Below, piece by piece: positions 42,696 through 52,092 of a DNA stretch of 64,000 nucleotides. Below the pieces are notes generated by a model. It was not told the DNA's origin. It ran no database searches and saw nothing but the letters and a program-made list of their open reading frames with translations. Both the position numbers and the translations under genes were made by a program. Source of the DNA: Crocinitomicaceae bacterium (lineage in GTDB: Bacteria; Bacteroidota; Bacteroidia; Flavobacteriales_D; Crocinitomicaceae); the NCBI GenBank assembly GCA_016708105.1, contig JADJGJ010000002.1:1-64000 (forward strand), read 5' to 3'. Position 1 is the first letter of the stretch. Each line of letters opens with the position of its first letter.

Positions 42696-44393
42696 ATGAA
42701 AAGTAGAAGTAAATGGCTGATCCCAATTATGGGAATGCTGGTACTCACCGCATGCGGGGGGTCCGAAAACAAAAAAGAAGGAGAACAAAAAGAAGAAGCA
42801 GTTGAAGAAAAAATTTATACTGATTCAACAGGAAAAATTAAACTTACCCAGTCAGAGATGGATGAAGCGTCTGAAATCTTTTTCCAAACCTGTGCTGGTT
42901 GTCATGGCACTCAGCGGATGGGTGCTACTGGTCCGGCTTTGTTGCCTGGAAACAGAACAAGCCAGTTAGGAACAGAAGGATTGAAAAGTTTTATTACCTA
43001 TGGTACTCCGGGTGGTATGCCTGATTGGGGAAAACAAGGTATATTATCTGAAGAACAAATTGATTTGCTTGCAAGATTCCTTCAAATTGAGCCGCCGCCA
43101 ATTCCTGAATTTACTATGGAAGACATGAAGGCAAACTGGAAAGTACACGTGCCGGTTGATCAACGTCCAACTGAACCTCAGCACGAAAGAAACTGGCAAA
43201 ATTTCTTTGGTGTAATTCTGCGTGATGCCGGTCAGGTTGCAATTATTGATGGTGATACGAAAGAGAAAATTTCTATTATTGAAACTGGCTACGCTGTACA
43301 CATTCTTAGATCATCTGCTTCAGGAAGATATTTCTACTCTATTGGTCGTGACGGTAAAGTAACCTTGATTGATACTTGGACAGAAGTTCCAACCATGGTA
43401 GCTGAAGGCAAGGTGGCGTATGATGCTCGTTCAATTGAAGTATCAAAGTACAAAGGTGAAAAAGGTGATTTCATTGACAAATATGTTGTAGTTGGTGGTT
43501 ATACCCCTTCACATTATGTTGTGATGGATGCCTTAACTCTTGAGCCTTTAAAAATTGTTTCAACTCAGGGTCCTGCATGTGATGGTGATAAAGAATTTGT
43601 TGAAGAAGCGCGTGTTGCTGCAATTGTTGCTTCTCACCATGATCCTATTTGGGTTATCAACGTGAAAGAAACCGGTATGGTTATGTTGGTTGACTATTCT
43701 GACTTGAACAACATTGAAAAAAATACTATTACAATTCCTACTGCAAGATTTTTGCATGATGGCGGATGGGATCATACTCAACGCTATTTCCTTGTTGCCG
43801 CAAATGCAAGTAATAAAATTGTTTGTATTGATGTAAATGAGAAAAAACTGGCTGCAATAATTGATGTTGGAACTAAGCCTCACCCTGGTCGTGGTGCAAA
43901 CATTAAAAACAGTAAATACGGCAACATGTGGGTGTCGGGTCATATTGGTGAAAACAGAATTTCTTTTATTGCTACTGATCCAGGTCCAAATCAATTCAAA
44001 GAAGTTCATCACATGGAGTTGCCGGGTAGTGGCGGCGGAAACCTTTTTGTGAAGACTCACCCTAAGTCTAAACACCTTTGGGCTGACCGCGCCATGAGTA
44101 ATGATGAAGGATTACAGAAAGAAATTTTTGTAATTGATGTCAATACGCTTGAGGTTATTAAAACAATCACTATTCCTGATGAATATAAAGGCCGTGCTGT
44201 TCACTTTGAATATGATAAGGCGGGTAAAGAAGTATGGGTTTCAGTTTGGGGCGCAATGGATAAACCAGAAGAAAACGCTATTCTGATTTATGATGACAAA
44301 ACCATGGAATTAAAACAAGCTATCACAGGTGACTGGGTAGTTACTCCAACAGGTAAATTCAACGTATACAACACAACGTATGATGTCTATTAA
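42696..44393 (+). CDS. nirS: Cytochrome cd1 nitrite reductase, lipoprotein form
   Basis: 565 residues from ATG 42696 (an upstream extension to 42636 would hide the signal). Lipobox LVLTAC (Cys20) predicts a lipid anchor, followed by an acidic linker. The cytochrome c domain has CAGCH (residues 66-70) and a distal GTPGGMPDWG with a possible Met ligand. The eight-bladed d1-haem propeller has NFFGVILRDAGQVAIIDGD, VAAIVASHHDPIWVINVKETG (His ligands), FLHDGGWDHTQRYFLVAANASNK (blocks), VGTKPHPGRGAN, and the family's C-terminal TPTGKFNVYNTTYDVY. Reduces nitrite to nitric oxide in denitrification. A strong terminator follows, then HmuY and TonB-receptor genes. Confidence 0.95.
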   Translation: MKSRSKWLIPIMGMLVLTACGGSENKKEGEQKEEAVEEKIYTDSTGKIKLTQSEMDEASEIFFQTCAGCHGTQRMGATGPALLPGNRTSQLGTEGLKSFITYGTPGGMPDWGKQGILSEEQIDLLARFLQIEPPPIPEFTMEDMKANWKVHVPVDQRPTEPQHERNWQNFFGVILRDAGQVAIIDGDTKEKISIIETGYAVHILRSSASGRYFYSIGRDGKVTLIDTWTEVPTMVAEGKVAYDARSIEVSKYKGEKGDFIDKYVVVGGYTPSHYVVMDALTLEPLKIVSTQGPACDGDKEFVEEARVAAIVASHHDPIWVINVKETGMVMLVDYSDLNNIEKNTITIPTARFLHDGGWDHTQRYFLVAANASNKIVCIDVNEKKLAAIIDVGTKPHPGRGANIKNSKYGNMWVSGHIGENRISFIATDPGPNQFKEVHHMELPGSGGGNLFVKTHPKSKHLWADRAMSNDEGLQKEIFVIDVNTLEVIKTITIPDEYKGRAVHFEYDKAGKEVWVSVWGAMDKPEENAILIYDDKTMELKQAITGDWVVTPTGKFNVYNTTYDVY

Positions 44394-44402
44394 TTAGCAC
44401 AA

Positions 44403-44442
44403 AATCCGGGGTGTATTAGCTACACTCCGGATTATTTTTTTT
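44403..44442 (+). terminator. Rho-independent terminator after nirS
   Basis: AATCCGG with GTGTA inside pairs with TACAC and CCGGATT, about thirteen pairs around a TTAGC loop, followed by eight T. It separates nirS from the next genes. Confidence 0.88.
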
Positions 44443-44493
44443 CTTTGAAACATGCCCAATAATCTTACATCCTGAACAAAAAAATTCAATTAT

Positions 44494-45732
44494 ATGGGAA
44501 CTCTAAAAAACATCGTGGCTTCAATGTTTATTTTCATTGGTGCTACAGTATATGGCAACCCTGATTCTATATCAATGGATGCCCTTTACAGCAAACAAGT
44601 ATTTTATCAATTTGAAAACGGCGTTGTTTTAAATGCAGACAACGAGAACTGGAACATTGCGTTTTCAGTAAAAAATACAGGCGCAGCCGGAAGTGCAATT
44701 TTGCTCAATGAAGCTAACTCACGTCTTTGGGCTGTGCCTCATGACACAAGTTTTTGGACAAGTTTTGATACAACCGGATATTCATCCTGGGATGAATTGC
44801 TTAACTCTGACACATCATGGACCAATGGTGCTTTCAATACCTACCGAGGCGCTGATGGTATGTTTGATATGGGTTGGGGAATTTTGGATCCATTGAACAA
44901 TTATTGGACATTTGGTGATTCACTTTATTTGATAAAACTAGGTAGCGGATCATTTAAAAAATTATGGATAGAAAGTTTAAAAACCGGCGTGTGGAAATTC
45001 AAATACGCCAATTTGGATGGTTCTGCTGAAACTGAATTAGAAATCACAAAGGCTGATTATCCAAACAGAAATTTTATTTATTGCAGTTTAGAAACCGGTA
45101 CCATTGTAGATCGTGAACCTGATGCATCAACGTGGGATATCACATTTATTAAACATCGTGATGAAGTGAGTACCGGAGTTTTTACAAGCGTCACAAGCGT
45201 TTTCAGCAATGTCGGTTTATGGACATCAAAAAGTCATGAACTGGATTATTCTGCAGCAATCAGCGCATACAATCCTGAACCATATAGTCAAAATGTAATC
45301 AACATTGGCAGAGAATGGAAGTATTACAGTGGAGGCGTATGGACAGTTTATGACAGCATTGCATATTATGCTTGGTCATTGGATTCATCCGCATTGTACA
45401 GAATTGTTTTCACACATTTTGAAGGTATGTCAACGGGCAAGGTGAAGTTTGAAATTACAAAAATTGGTACGGCAGGCTATGATGTTGTGAGCACTCCAAT
45501 CAACTTTTCGGTTTATCCAAATCCTGCATCGGCAAGTATAAATATTCTTCTACCTGATGGGGGTGAATATGATTTTTATCTGTACAACCTTGCCGGTGTC
45601 TTGGTGCAAAATGGAAAACTGGTTGATCAATTAACAAGATGGGATCTTGAGTTTTTGCCCAACGGAATTTATTTGTTGAAACTTGAAAATAACGTTGGCT
45701 CAGCAACCATAAAAATACTAGTTGATAATTAA
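44494..45732 (+). CDS. HmuY-like secreted protein with T9SS type A sorting domain
   Basis: 412 residues. A signal-like N-terminus (NIVASMFIFIGATVYG) is followed by two repeated halves of the HmuY kind: QVFYQFENGVVLNADNENWNIAFSV (first) and FIYCSLETGTIVDREPDASTWDITFIK (second), plus SALYRIVFTHFEGMSTGKVKFEI. The last 75 residues (INFSVYPNPASASINILLPDGG ... GIYLLKLENNVGSATIKILVDN) are a type IX secretion sorting domain. HmuY of Porphyromonas takes haem from host carriers; haem binding here is inferred only. It is 3 bases from the TonB-dependent receptor gene. Confidence 0.8.
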   Translation: MGTLKNIVASMFIFIGATVYGNPDSISMDALYSKQVFYQFENGVVLNADNENWNIAFSVKNTGAAGSAILLNEANSRLWAVPHDTSFWTSFDTTGYSSWDELLNSDTSWTNGAFNTYRGADGMFDMGWGILDPLNNYWTFGDSLYLIKLGSGSFKKLWIESLKTGVWKFKYANLDGSAETELEITKADYPNRNFIYCSLETGTIVDREPDASTWDITFIKHRDEVSTGVFTSVTSVFSNVGLWTSKSHELDYSAAISAYNPEPYSQNVINIGREWKYYSGGVWTVYDSIAYYAWSLDSSALYRIVFTHFEGMSTGKVKFEITKIGTAGYDVVSTPINFSVYPNPASASINILLPDGGEYDFYLYNLAGVLVQNGKLVDQLTRWDLEFLPNGIYLLKLENNVGSATIKILVDN

Positions 45733-45735
45733 GCC

Positions 45736-47961
45736 ATGCGCTTACTCTTGTGCATATTGACTTTTTTTTCTTGCTCTTTCCTCTTTGAATTTAATTCATC
45801 AGGTCAGCAAACCAATATGCGCATTTTTGTTTCATCTGAAGACAAACAACCCATACCGGGCGCTAGAGTTTTATTGATAAACCCAATCTTGCAGGATACT
45901 ACCAGAACACTAACAGATATAAACGGATCAGCTGGAGTTGACATAAGGGTTGATTCGCTTTTTTGTTGCATCACTGCATATGCTTTTGCTGATACATGTT
46001 TCTGGTTAAATGATCTTGACTCAATGCTTGTTACGCTCTATTATCTTGATCAAGAATTGTCAACCGTGGTAGTCAGTGCTCAATATGAACCGGGTGCCAA
46101 AACTAATTCAATGCACTCAATAGCCGTGGTAAGTCATGAGCAATTACAATCACAATCATTGCTTAACGCACAAGATGTTTTAAATAGTCAGGTTAATTTT
46201 CAAACTAATAATGGACACACCAATGAAACTGCTCTTACAATAAATGGTTTATCAGGCGCACATGTGAAAATCATGTTAGATGGTGTACCACTAGAGGGAA
46301 GGATTAACGGAAATATTGACTTGTCTCAAATTAACCTGGCAGATGTTGAACGAGTTGAAATAATTGAAGGTCCGGTTTCTGTTGTGTATGGCTCAAATGC
46401 ATTGGGTGGTATTGTAAATATCATTAGCCGCAAATCAACGTCAAAACCAGTAGAGGGATTTGCGCAAGGGTATTACGAATCTGCCGGAAAATATAATTTC
46501 AACGGAGGCTTATCTGTCAGTAAAAAAAATTCTGTCTATCGGGTTTCATTGGGTAGAAATTTTTTTGATGGGTATGCTGAAAATGATTCTCTGAGAAGTT
46601 TTTTGTGGCAACCGCGTGAACAATACTTTGCTAGATTTACTTACAGGCAAAGGCTGAATAATTTTAATTTGTCTTTTTCAGCTGATGGTTTTCATGAATT
46701 GATGGTAAGCAAAGGAGACCTCAGACCTCCATATTATACAACAGCAATTGATACCTATTACAAAACCAACCGAATTGCAACAAGTGTGCTCTTCAATGGA
46801 AAACCAACAAGCAATACTTGGTTGGATATTACGTTGGGGCATTCGTATTTTAACCGCTGCCGGAATATTTATTTCAAAGATTTAACCACATTGGATAAAT
46901 GGCTAACTGATGGTGAAAGTGATCAGGATACCACGACACATCAAACGTATATGATGCGATCATTCTTCAGTCACCGGTTGAAAAATGAAAAACTATCATG
47001 GCTGGCGGGCACTGAGTGGGTGTACAACACCATTCATTCTGTCAGAATTTTGAACCGAATTCAATGGTCGGCTGATTTTGCAATTTTTGCTAGTTTGAAA
47101 TATTCTCCTTTCAAAACTTTTACTTTGCAACCCGGTGTTAGATACTCATACAATGCATGCTACAAAACTCCGGTTTTACCTTCGTTAATAGCAAAAATTT
47201 CGTTTAAAAAGTTTTCAATTACTGCAAGTTATGCAAGAGGATTCAGAACGCCAGATTTGAAAGAGAGGTTTCTAGAATTTCATTACAATTCAAGCATAAA
47301 TATTTATGGTAACAATGAATTGGTGCCTGAAAATTCACATCACTTCTTGCTTGAACTGTCACAAAAATTCAGTCAAAAAAGTGCCAACCAAAAAATCAGA
47401 CTTACTTTATTTCACAACACAGTGATGGATATTATTGATGTGGTTCAGTTGAATGCAGATGAGTGGAAATATGACAACGCGGGTTTGTTTGTTGCTCGCG
47501 GTAGCACCATAAATTTTTCAGGTAACGTGCAGTCCTTTTTGTTTGACGCTGGATATACTTTGCTGGCATCTAGATTTGGAAATGCCTATACTGAAGGACA
47601 CTACGCGCCTTTTGCATTATCACAAAATTGCCTGATAACGCTTGGATATGAAATCAAAAAAATGCAATTTGCTGCACATGTTTCATGGAAGTATACGGGT
47701 CGTGTTTCCAGTAATTATTATGATGAGAATATGCAAATTCAGCAATCATTTATTGGCGATTACCAACTATTGAATTTAACATTGACGAAAAAATTCTTGG
47801 GTCAAAAAATTCTGGTAAGTGCCGGATGTAAAAACATCACCAATACCACAACAGCTGATGTGAAAGGCAGCGTTTTTGGTTATTCGGTTTCTGAAGAGTC
47901 AGGCAATGTTGCAGTGATGTGGGGAAGATCATATTTTGTTTCAATATTGTTGAAATTATGA
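45736..47961 (+). CDS. TonB-dependent outer-membrane receptor
   Basis: 741 residues. Signal (MRLLLCILTFFSCSFLFEF), a carboxypeptidase-regulatory-like domain (IPGARVLLINP..., about 35-105), a plug with NAQDVLNSQVNFQTNNG, IKIMLDGVPLEG-like VKIMLDGVPLEGRINGNIDL and VERVEIIEGPVSVVYGSNALGGIVNIIS, and a 22-strand-type barrel that ends in RSYFVSILLKL with an aromatic/hydrophobic last strand. HmuR-like because of its HmuY-type neighbours on both sides. The stop overlaps the next ATG. Likely imports haem or an iron complex using TonB energy. Confidence 0.92.
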   Translation: MRLLLCILTFFSCSFLFEFNSSGQQTNMRIFVSSEDKQPIPGARVLLINPILQDTTRTLTDINGSAGVDIRVDSLFCCITAYAFADTCFWLNDLDSMLVTLYYLDQELSTVVVSAQYEPGAKTNSMHSIAVVSHEQLQSQSLLNAQDVLNSQVNFQTNNGHTNETALTINGLSGAHVKIMLDGVPLEGRINGNIDLSQINLADVERVEIIEGPVSVVYGSNALGGIVNIISRKSTSKPVEGFAQGYYESAGKYNFNGGLSVSKKNSVYRVSLGRNFFDGYAENDSLRSFLWQPREQYFARFTYRQRLNNFNLSFSADGFHELMVSKGDLRPPYYTTAIDTYYKTNRIATSVLFNGKPTSNTWLDITLGHSYFNRCRNIYFKDLTTLDKWLTDGESDQDTTTHQTYMMRSFFSHRLKNEKLSWLAGTEWVYNTIHSVRILNRIQWSADFAIFASLKYSPFKTFTLQPGVRYSYNACYKTPVLPSLIAKISFKKFSITASYARGFRTPDLKERFLEFHYNSSINIYGNNELVPENSHHFLLELSQKFSQKSANQKIRLTLFHNTVMDIIDVVQLNADEWKYDNAGLFVARGSTINFSGNVQSFLFDAGYTLLASRFGNAYTEGHYAPFALSQNCLITLGYEIKKMQFAAHVSWKYTGRVSSNYYDENMQIQQSFIGDYQLLNLTLTKKFLGQKILVSAGCKNITNTTTADVKGSVFGYSVSEESGNVAVMWGRSYFVSILLKL

Positions 47962-48944
47962 AAGCACCAGTTCCAGTGATTATACTATGTTATCTTTTTT
48001 TACATGCCTGTATGAAAGAAGATAAACCTATTCCTTCACCACAACCGGGCAATATAGAATCAGTGATGATTGAAATTGGATATCCGTATTTAAATCAGGT
48101 ATATTTTAGTTGTGAGAATAATGAAATTGTTTCTACTAATACAAAGTTTGATTGGGACCTAGGTTTTGAGTGTGGACCCAATGGGTTCCATATTATTGTG
48201 AATACTGCCAGAGGAACTTTGGTTGCAAATGCCGGCGAACTTGCTTTTGAAGATGTACAGTCTTCAGCCGGACTTGAATGGACGTGGGACCGCTCTTCAG
48301 GTGATATGGATTCAACCGCATTTGGTGAATGGCTCAATAGTGGTGGTGATTCACGCAAAGAAATTTTTATTGTTGACAGGCAATCAGATAGTGAAGGGAA
48401 TAATTTGCCGATGAAAAAAATTAGGATTGATTCAGTAAGCCAATCGAGTTATTATATCACGTATGCAAATCTTGACAACAGTCAACTATTTTCAAAAGAG
48501 ATTCCAAAAGATAATAGCAGAAATTTTATTTCATTCTCTTTTGATAATGAAGGTGAAGTCAAAACAATTGAACCCCCTTCAACCGATTGGGATTTGTGTT
48601 TTACTAATTACCAACATTATTTTTCAAACCTTCCGCTTCCCTTTGTAATTACGGGTGTCTTGTCTAATAGAAAATCCGGCATTGTGTGCGCTGACATTCC
48701 GTTTAATGGGTTTGAGCAAGCTGTGTTAGCAGACACTGCACTGTATGTATTTACAAATCGGGCTGATGAAATTGGGTATGATTGGAAAATTAGAAACGAC
48801 CTGGATAATTCATACACCATTGACGAAAACAAATTTTTTATGCTCAAAAACCAGCAAGGAGTTTTTTACAAAATCAGGTTTACTGATTTTTATGATCAGC
48901 AAGGGAATAAAGGGTACCCAACTTTCTTGATTCAAAAAATGTGA
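47958..48944 (+). CDS. HmuY-like lipoprotein
   Basis: 328 residues from ATG 47958, which overlaps the receptor stop (ATGA). Lipobox YLFLHAC (about Cys18). HmuY-type blocks appear twice: QVYFSCENNEIVSTNTKFDWDLGF and FISFSFDNEGEVKTIE ... TDWDLCFTNY, then VFYKIRFTDFYDQQGNKGYPTF. The family comprises haem-binding haemophore-like proteins, but the His or Met ligands cannot be assigned by eye. Its coupling with the receptor argues for a joint uptake function. Confidence 0.8.
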   Translation: MKAPVPVIILCYLFLHACMKEDKPIPSPQPGNIESVMIEIGYPYLNQVYFSCENNEIVSTNTKFDWDLGFECGPNGFHIIVNTARGTLVANAGELAFEDVQSSAGLEWTWDRSSGDMDSTAFGEWLNSGGDSRKEIFIVDRQSDSEGNNLPMKKIRIDSVSQSSYYITYANLDNSQLFSKEIPKDNSRNFISFSFDNEGEVKTIEPPSTDWDLCFTNYQHYFSNLPLPFVITGVLSNRKSGIVCADIPFNGFEQAVLADTALYVFTNRADEIGYDWKIRNDLDNSYTIDENKFFMLKNQQGVFYKIRFTDFYDQQGNKGYPTFLIQKM

Positions 48945-49036
48945 ATATTCACAGGCTGCTATATTATTCTCCCGGCTGCATGCGCATAAAAGATTTCTGT
49001 CATATAGCCTCATGACAAATTCACGTATAATTTTAA

Positions 49037-49747
49037 TTGACCCGAAATAATTTTGTTTTTGTGGATCAGTTGAATAAAATATTTTCTGTAGAAAAAACGA
49101 AAGCAGGTGTAGTGCTGAACATCGCTAATCGTGAAGGTGAAATAATTTCATTACCTGTAGGCAATCAAATTGAACGGTTTTTGCCCGGACAATTTATTTT
49201 TCATGAACAAAATACTGCAGACGGTTTGTATTTTATTTTAGAAGGATATGTAAAAGTTTTTAAAAACGACACATACAAAGATCAGATAGTACGCTTGTCT
49301 AAATCTGGTGACATTTTGGGGCATCGGGGAATTGGTAAGAAAAAATTTCCGGTTTCGGCAATGGCGTTAACTGAAACTACTGTAGTTTTTATTGAGATGA
49401 AATCTTTCTTTGATTTGCTTTATAGTCAAGCGGCATTTGCGGTGTCACTGCTCTCATGGTTTGCTGAAGAGTTAGATTTTGAAGAGAATAAACTCCGTGA
49501 TTTTTCAAATTATTCGGTGTTTGAAAAAGGCAAAAAGGCTTTGTTACTGGTTGCCCATTATTTTGGTTTGGATGAGCATAATCACATTCGTCACATTGAT
49601 AAATTGACTAGAAAAGACCTTGGAGATTTGGTAGGCTTAACGGCAAATCAAATATCAAAAGTGCTTAAAGGATTATCAATTGACAACATTATTCATTTAG
49701 AAGACGGAAAAGTGAAGGTGTTGAAAGCGGATAAATTGCAGCTATGA
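49037..49747 (+). CDS. Crp/Fnr-family transcriptional regulator
   Basis: 236 residues from TTG 49037; GTG 49061 is an alternative, and no ATG is available. Cyclic-nucleotide-binding-like domain: RFLPGQFIFHEQNTADGLYFILEGYVKVF, LSKSGDILGHRG. A dimer helix leads to the winged helix with LTRKDLGDLVGLTANQISKVLKGL (recognition helix). No Cys cluster at the N-terminus for a 4Fe-4S cluster, so it is not an Fnr oxygen sensor of the classical type; NO/haem sensing as in Dnr is possible. Its position next to the nirS locus suggests control of denitrification. Confidence 0.85.
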   Translation: MTRNNFVFVDQLNKIFSVEKTKAGVVLNIANREGEIISLPVGNQIERFLPGQFIFHEQNTADGLYFILEGYVKVFKNDTYKDQIVRLSKSGDILGHRGIGKKKFPVSAMALTETTVVFIEMKSFFDLLYSQAAFAVSLLSWFAEELDFEENKLRDFSNYSVFEKGKKALLLVAHYFGLDEHNHIRHIDKLTRKDLGDLVGLTANQISKVLKGLSIDNIIHLEDGKVKVLKADKLQL

Positions 49748-49748
49748 T

Positions 49749-50039
49749 TTATTTCTTTAATACGGTTGGTATTTTAAAATAATCTGAGTCATGTACCGCC
49801 GCATTTTTCAAGGCTTCTTGTTGTGTTATAGTAACAACATCTGCATCTTCACGCAAAACATTTTCAGTTTCAGTCATGAAAATTAGCGGTTCAACTCCAC
49901 CGGTTTCAACTTGTGATAGTTGATCAACAAAGGCAATTATTTTGGTCAGATCTTGTTTGATGCGATCTTTCTGTGTGCCGTTAAATTCCAAGCGGGCAAG
50001 GTGTGCAAGATGATCAATGAGGGTGTCTGTTATTTCCAT
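49749..50039 (-). CDS. gatC: GatC, Asp/Glu-tRNA amidotransferase subunit C
   Basis: 96 residues from ATG 50039. LIDHLAHLARLEFNGTQKDRIKQDLTKIIAFVDQL and VEPLIFMTETENVLREDAD are the GatC signature blocks. Stabilises GatA and contacts GatB in converting misacylated Asp/Glu-tRNA to Asn/Gln-tRNA. It follows the acyltransferase gene (stop 50042) almost without gap. The gene converges with the Crp/Fnr gene, ends one base apart. Confidence 0.93.
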   Translation of the reverse strand: MEITDTLIDHLAHLARLEFNGTQKDRIKQDLTKIIAFVDQLSQVETGGVEPLIFMTETENVLREDADVVTITQQEALKNAAVHDSDYFKIPTVLKK

Positions 50040-50041
50040 TG

Positions 50042-50803
50042 TCAATGATTTTTATATGCCTGCCGGTTATACTTGAGCAGGGGAGTGTTGATTGTTTCAA
50101 ATGTACGATGACGCAAATTTACTAAATCTTTTTTGGTCATTCCTTTGGTATCTATTTCATCATGTATAATTACACGTGCAAAACCCGGACGTGCTAACCC
50201 TGTCAACACGGGGTCAGTATAAAATAGTTTCCAATTATCTATAATGGTAATGGGTAAAATAGGCACTTGGGCATCAATGGCTAATTTGAATGAGCCACTT
50301 TTGAAATGATCAAGTTTTGGCGCATCAACCGGAATTTTACCTTCAGGAAAAATGACTATTGACCAGCCTTTATTCAGTTCTTGACGCGCACGCAAAATTG
50401 ATTTCATGGCTGAAAATCTTTTCTCACGATTTACTGCAATATCTACTTTTCTGAAGAATATACTTAAGATAGGCCAACGCAGTAATTCTGATTTGCCCAT
50501 AAAAAGAAAACGAGTGTGCGGCAAAATACGGTACATTAAAATGATATCAAGATAAGAACTGTGATTAGGACAGATGACGTACGGCCCCTTTAGTTTTGGT
50601 TTGGTAAGCCGCCGGATATAAATAAAATCTAAAAATAAAATAATGGCTGATACAAGGGTTTTAAGTTTGAACACACGTCCATTATTTTTTTCATTCAATA
50701 ATAAAATCCAGAAGACAGGATAAAATAATGTGAGCACCACAAAAAATACCGTGGCAAAATAAATTCTGTACGCAACGATAAATGGGGTTAGCAGTATTCT
50801 CAT
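50042..50803 (-). CDS. 1-acyl-sn-glycerol-3-phosphate acyltransferase (PlsC family)
   Basis: 253 residues. Two N-terminal hydrophobic segments (about 5-40) and the PlsC catalytic motif NHSSYLD (HX4D, about residues 77-83), GKSELLRWPILSIFFRKVDIAVNR, and VIFPEGKIPVDAPKLDHFKSG. It would add an acyl chain to lysophosphatidic acid at the inner membrane in phospholipid synthesis. Directly upstream of and almost overlapping gatC, a common arrangement in Bacteroidota. Confidence 0.92.
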   Translation of the reverse strand: MRILLTPFIVAYRIYFATVFFVVLTLFYPVFWILLLNEKNNGRVFKLKTLVSAIILFLDFIYIRRLTKPKLKGPYVICPNHSSYLDIILMYRILPHTRFLFMGKSELLRWPILSIFFRKVDIAVNREKRFSAMKSILRARQELNKGWSIVIFPEGKIPVDAPKLDHFKSGSFKLAIDAQVPILPITIIDNWKLFYTDPVLTGLARPGFARVIIHDEIDTKGMTKKDLVNLRHRTFETINTPLLKYNRQAYKNH

Positions 50804-50886
50804 CAGGTCAAAATTAACGAAAAAACACGCGCTCTAACTTTCATGGCTCATGTTTGCTTAATTTTGGTGCCAACAAGAAAATCATT

Positions 50887-51870
50887 ATGGCACGTATTTT
50901 AACAGGCGTACAAAGCACCGGAGTTCCGCACCTGGGCAATATTCTAGGCGCAATTAAGCCGGCAATTGCCATGTCACAGAATGCCGGCAGTGAGTCGTTT
51001 TTATTCATTGCAGATTTGCATTCTCTTACTCAAATTAAGTCAGCTGACACCTTGCGTGAAAACACCTATGCAACGGCTGCGGCGTGGTTAGCATGTGGCT
51101 TAGAAACCAATAAAACTATTTTTTACAGACAAAGTGATGTGCCTGAAACGGCTGAGCTTGCTTGGTATTTATGCTGTTTCTTTCCGTTTACACGGTTAGA
51201 GCTGGCGCATTCATTCAAAGATAAAGCTGATCGTTTGCAAGATGTGAATGGTGGTTTGTTTACCTACCCCATGTTAATGGCGGCCGATATTTTATTGTAT
51301 GATGCAGAATTTGTACCGGTTGGTAAAGATCAGTTGCAACATCTGGAAATGACCCGTGATGTGGCTGCAAGATTTAATCATGTAATGGGTGAAACATTTG
51401 TATTACCTAAAGAGCAGCTTCAATCTGAAACTATGCTGATTCCGGGCACTGACGGTGAAAAAATGTCTAAGTCAAAGGGCAACATCCTTGATATATTTTT
51501 ACCAGAAAAGGAATTGAAAAAACAAGTGAATTCAATTGTGACTGATAGTCTTGAATTGGCTGATCCAAAAAACCCAGATACATGCAACGCGTTTAAAATT
51601 TACAGTCTTTTTGCAAGTAAGGATGAGGTTGAACAAATGCGTAAAAATTACTCTGCCGGCGGCTGGGGTTATGGCCATACTAAAAAAGCCATCTTGGATA
51701 AAATTCTGAATGATTTTGCTGATGAGCGAAAAAAGTTTGAGTACTACATGAATCACCGCAGCGAACTTGATCAGGTATTGGCGTCTGGTGCTAACAAAGC
51801 AAGAAATGTTGCAAAACAAGTGCTGAATCGCGTGAGAGAAAAGTTAGGTTATTTGCCTAATCATGCATAA
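50887..51870 (+). CDS. trpS: Tryptophanyl-tRNA synthetase
   Basis: 327 residues from ATG 50887 (MARILTGVQSTGVPHLGN). Class I signature motifs are PHLGN (HIGH-like, about 14-18) and GEKMSKSKGN (KMSKS, about 196-205); GVPVGKDQ-like PVGKDQLQHLEMTRDVAARFN binds tryptophan and ATP. Charges tRNA-Trp. A perfect -7 box TAATTTTG occurs at 50859-50866. Divergent from the acyltransferase gene. Confidence 0.96.
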   Translation: MARILTGVQSTGVPHLGNILGAIKPAIAMSQNAGSESFLFIADLHSLTQIKSADTLRENTYATAAAWLACGLETNKTIFYRQSDVPETAELAWYLCCFFPFTRLELAHSFKDKADRLQDVNGGLFTYPMLMAADILLYDAEFVPVGKDQLQHLEMTRDVAARFNHVMGETFVLPKEQLQSETMLIPGTDGEKMSKSKGNILDIFLPEKELKKQVNSIVTDSLELADPKNPDTCNAFKIYSLFASKDEVEQMRKNYSAGGWGYGHTKKAILDKILNDFADERKKFEYYMNHRSELDQVLASGANKARNVAKQVLNRVREKLGYLPNHA

Positions 51871-52035
51871 TGAAACAATATTTTTGAGAGAATTTTTGAG
51901 GCAGAATTTTTATAATCAAGAAAATTCACCCTGCTTCAACTTGTTTATAAGCACCATCATTTATTTCTGAAATCAAAAAAAATTAGCTAAACAAACGATT
52001 TACGATTTGAGAATGACGCCTTGTGCAAAACTAAT

Positions 52036-52066
52036 TTTGAGCGTGTTAGTCTTTTTAGTACCTTTG
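52036..52066 (+). promoter_or_regulatory. Strong sigma-A promoter (TTTG-N19-TACCTTTG)
   Basis: TTTG at 52036-52039 and TACCTTTG at 52059-52066 fit both consensus elements exactly with a 19-base spacer. It is 26 bases before the lipoprotein ATG at 52093, so the longer frame from 52021 cannot be translated from this transcript. Confidence 0.65.
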
Positions 52067-52092
52067 TCCCAAATCCCTCAAAATCAATCCCT

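Noticed and set aside
43560..44075. 171-codon frame on the minus strand
   Set aside because: Fully antisense to nirS; composition is that of a shadow frame.
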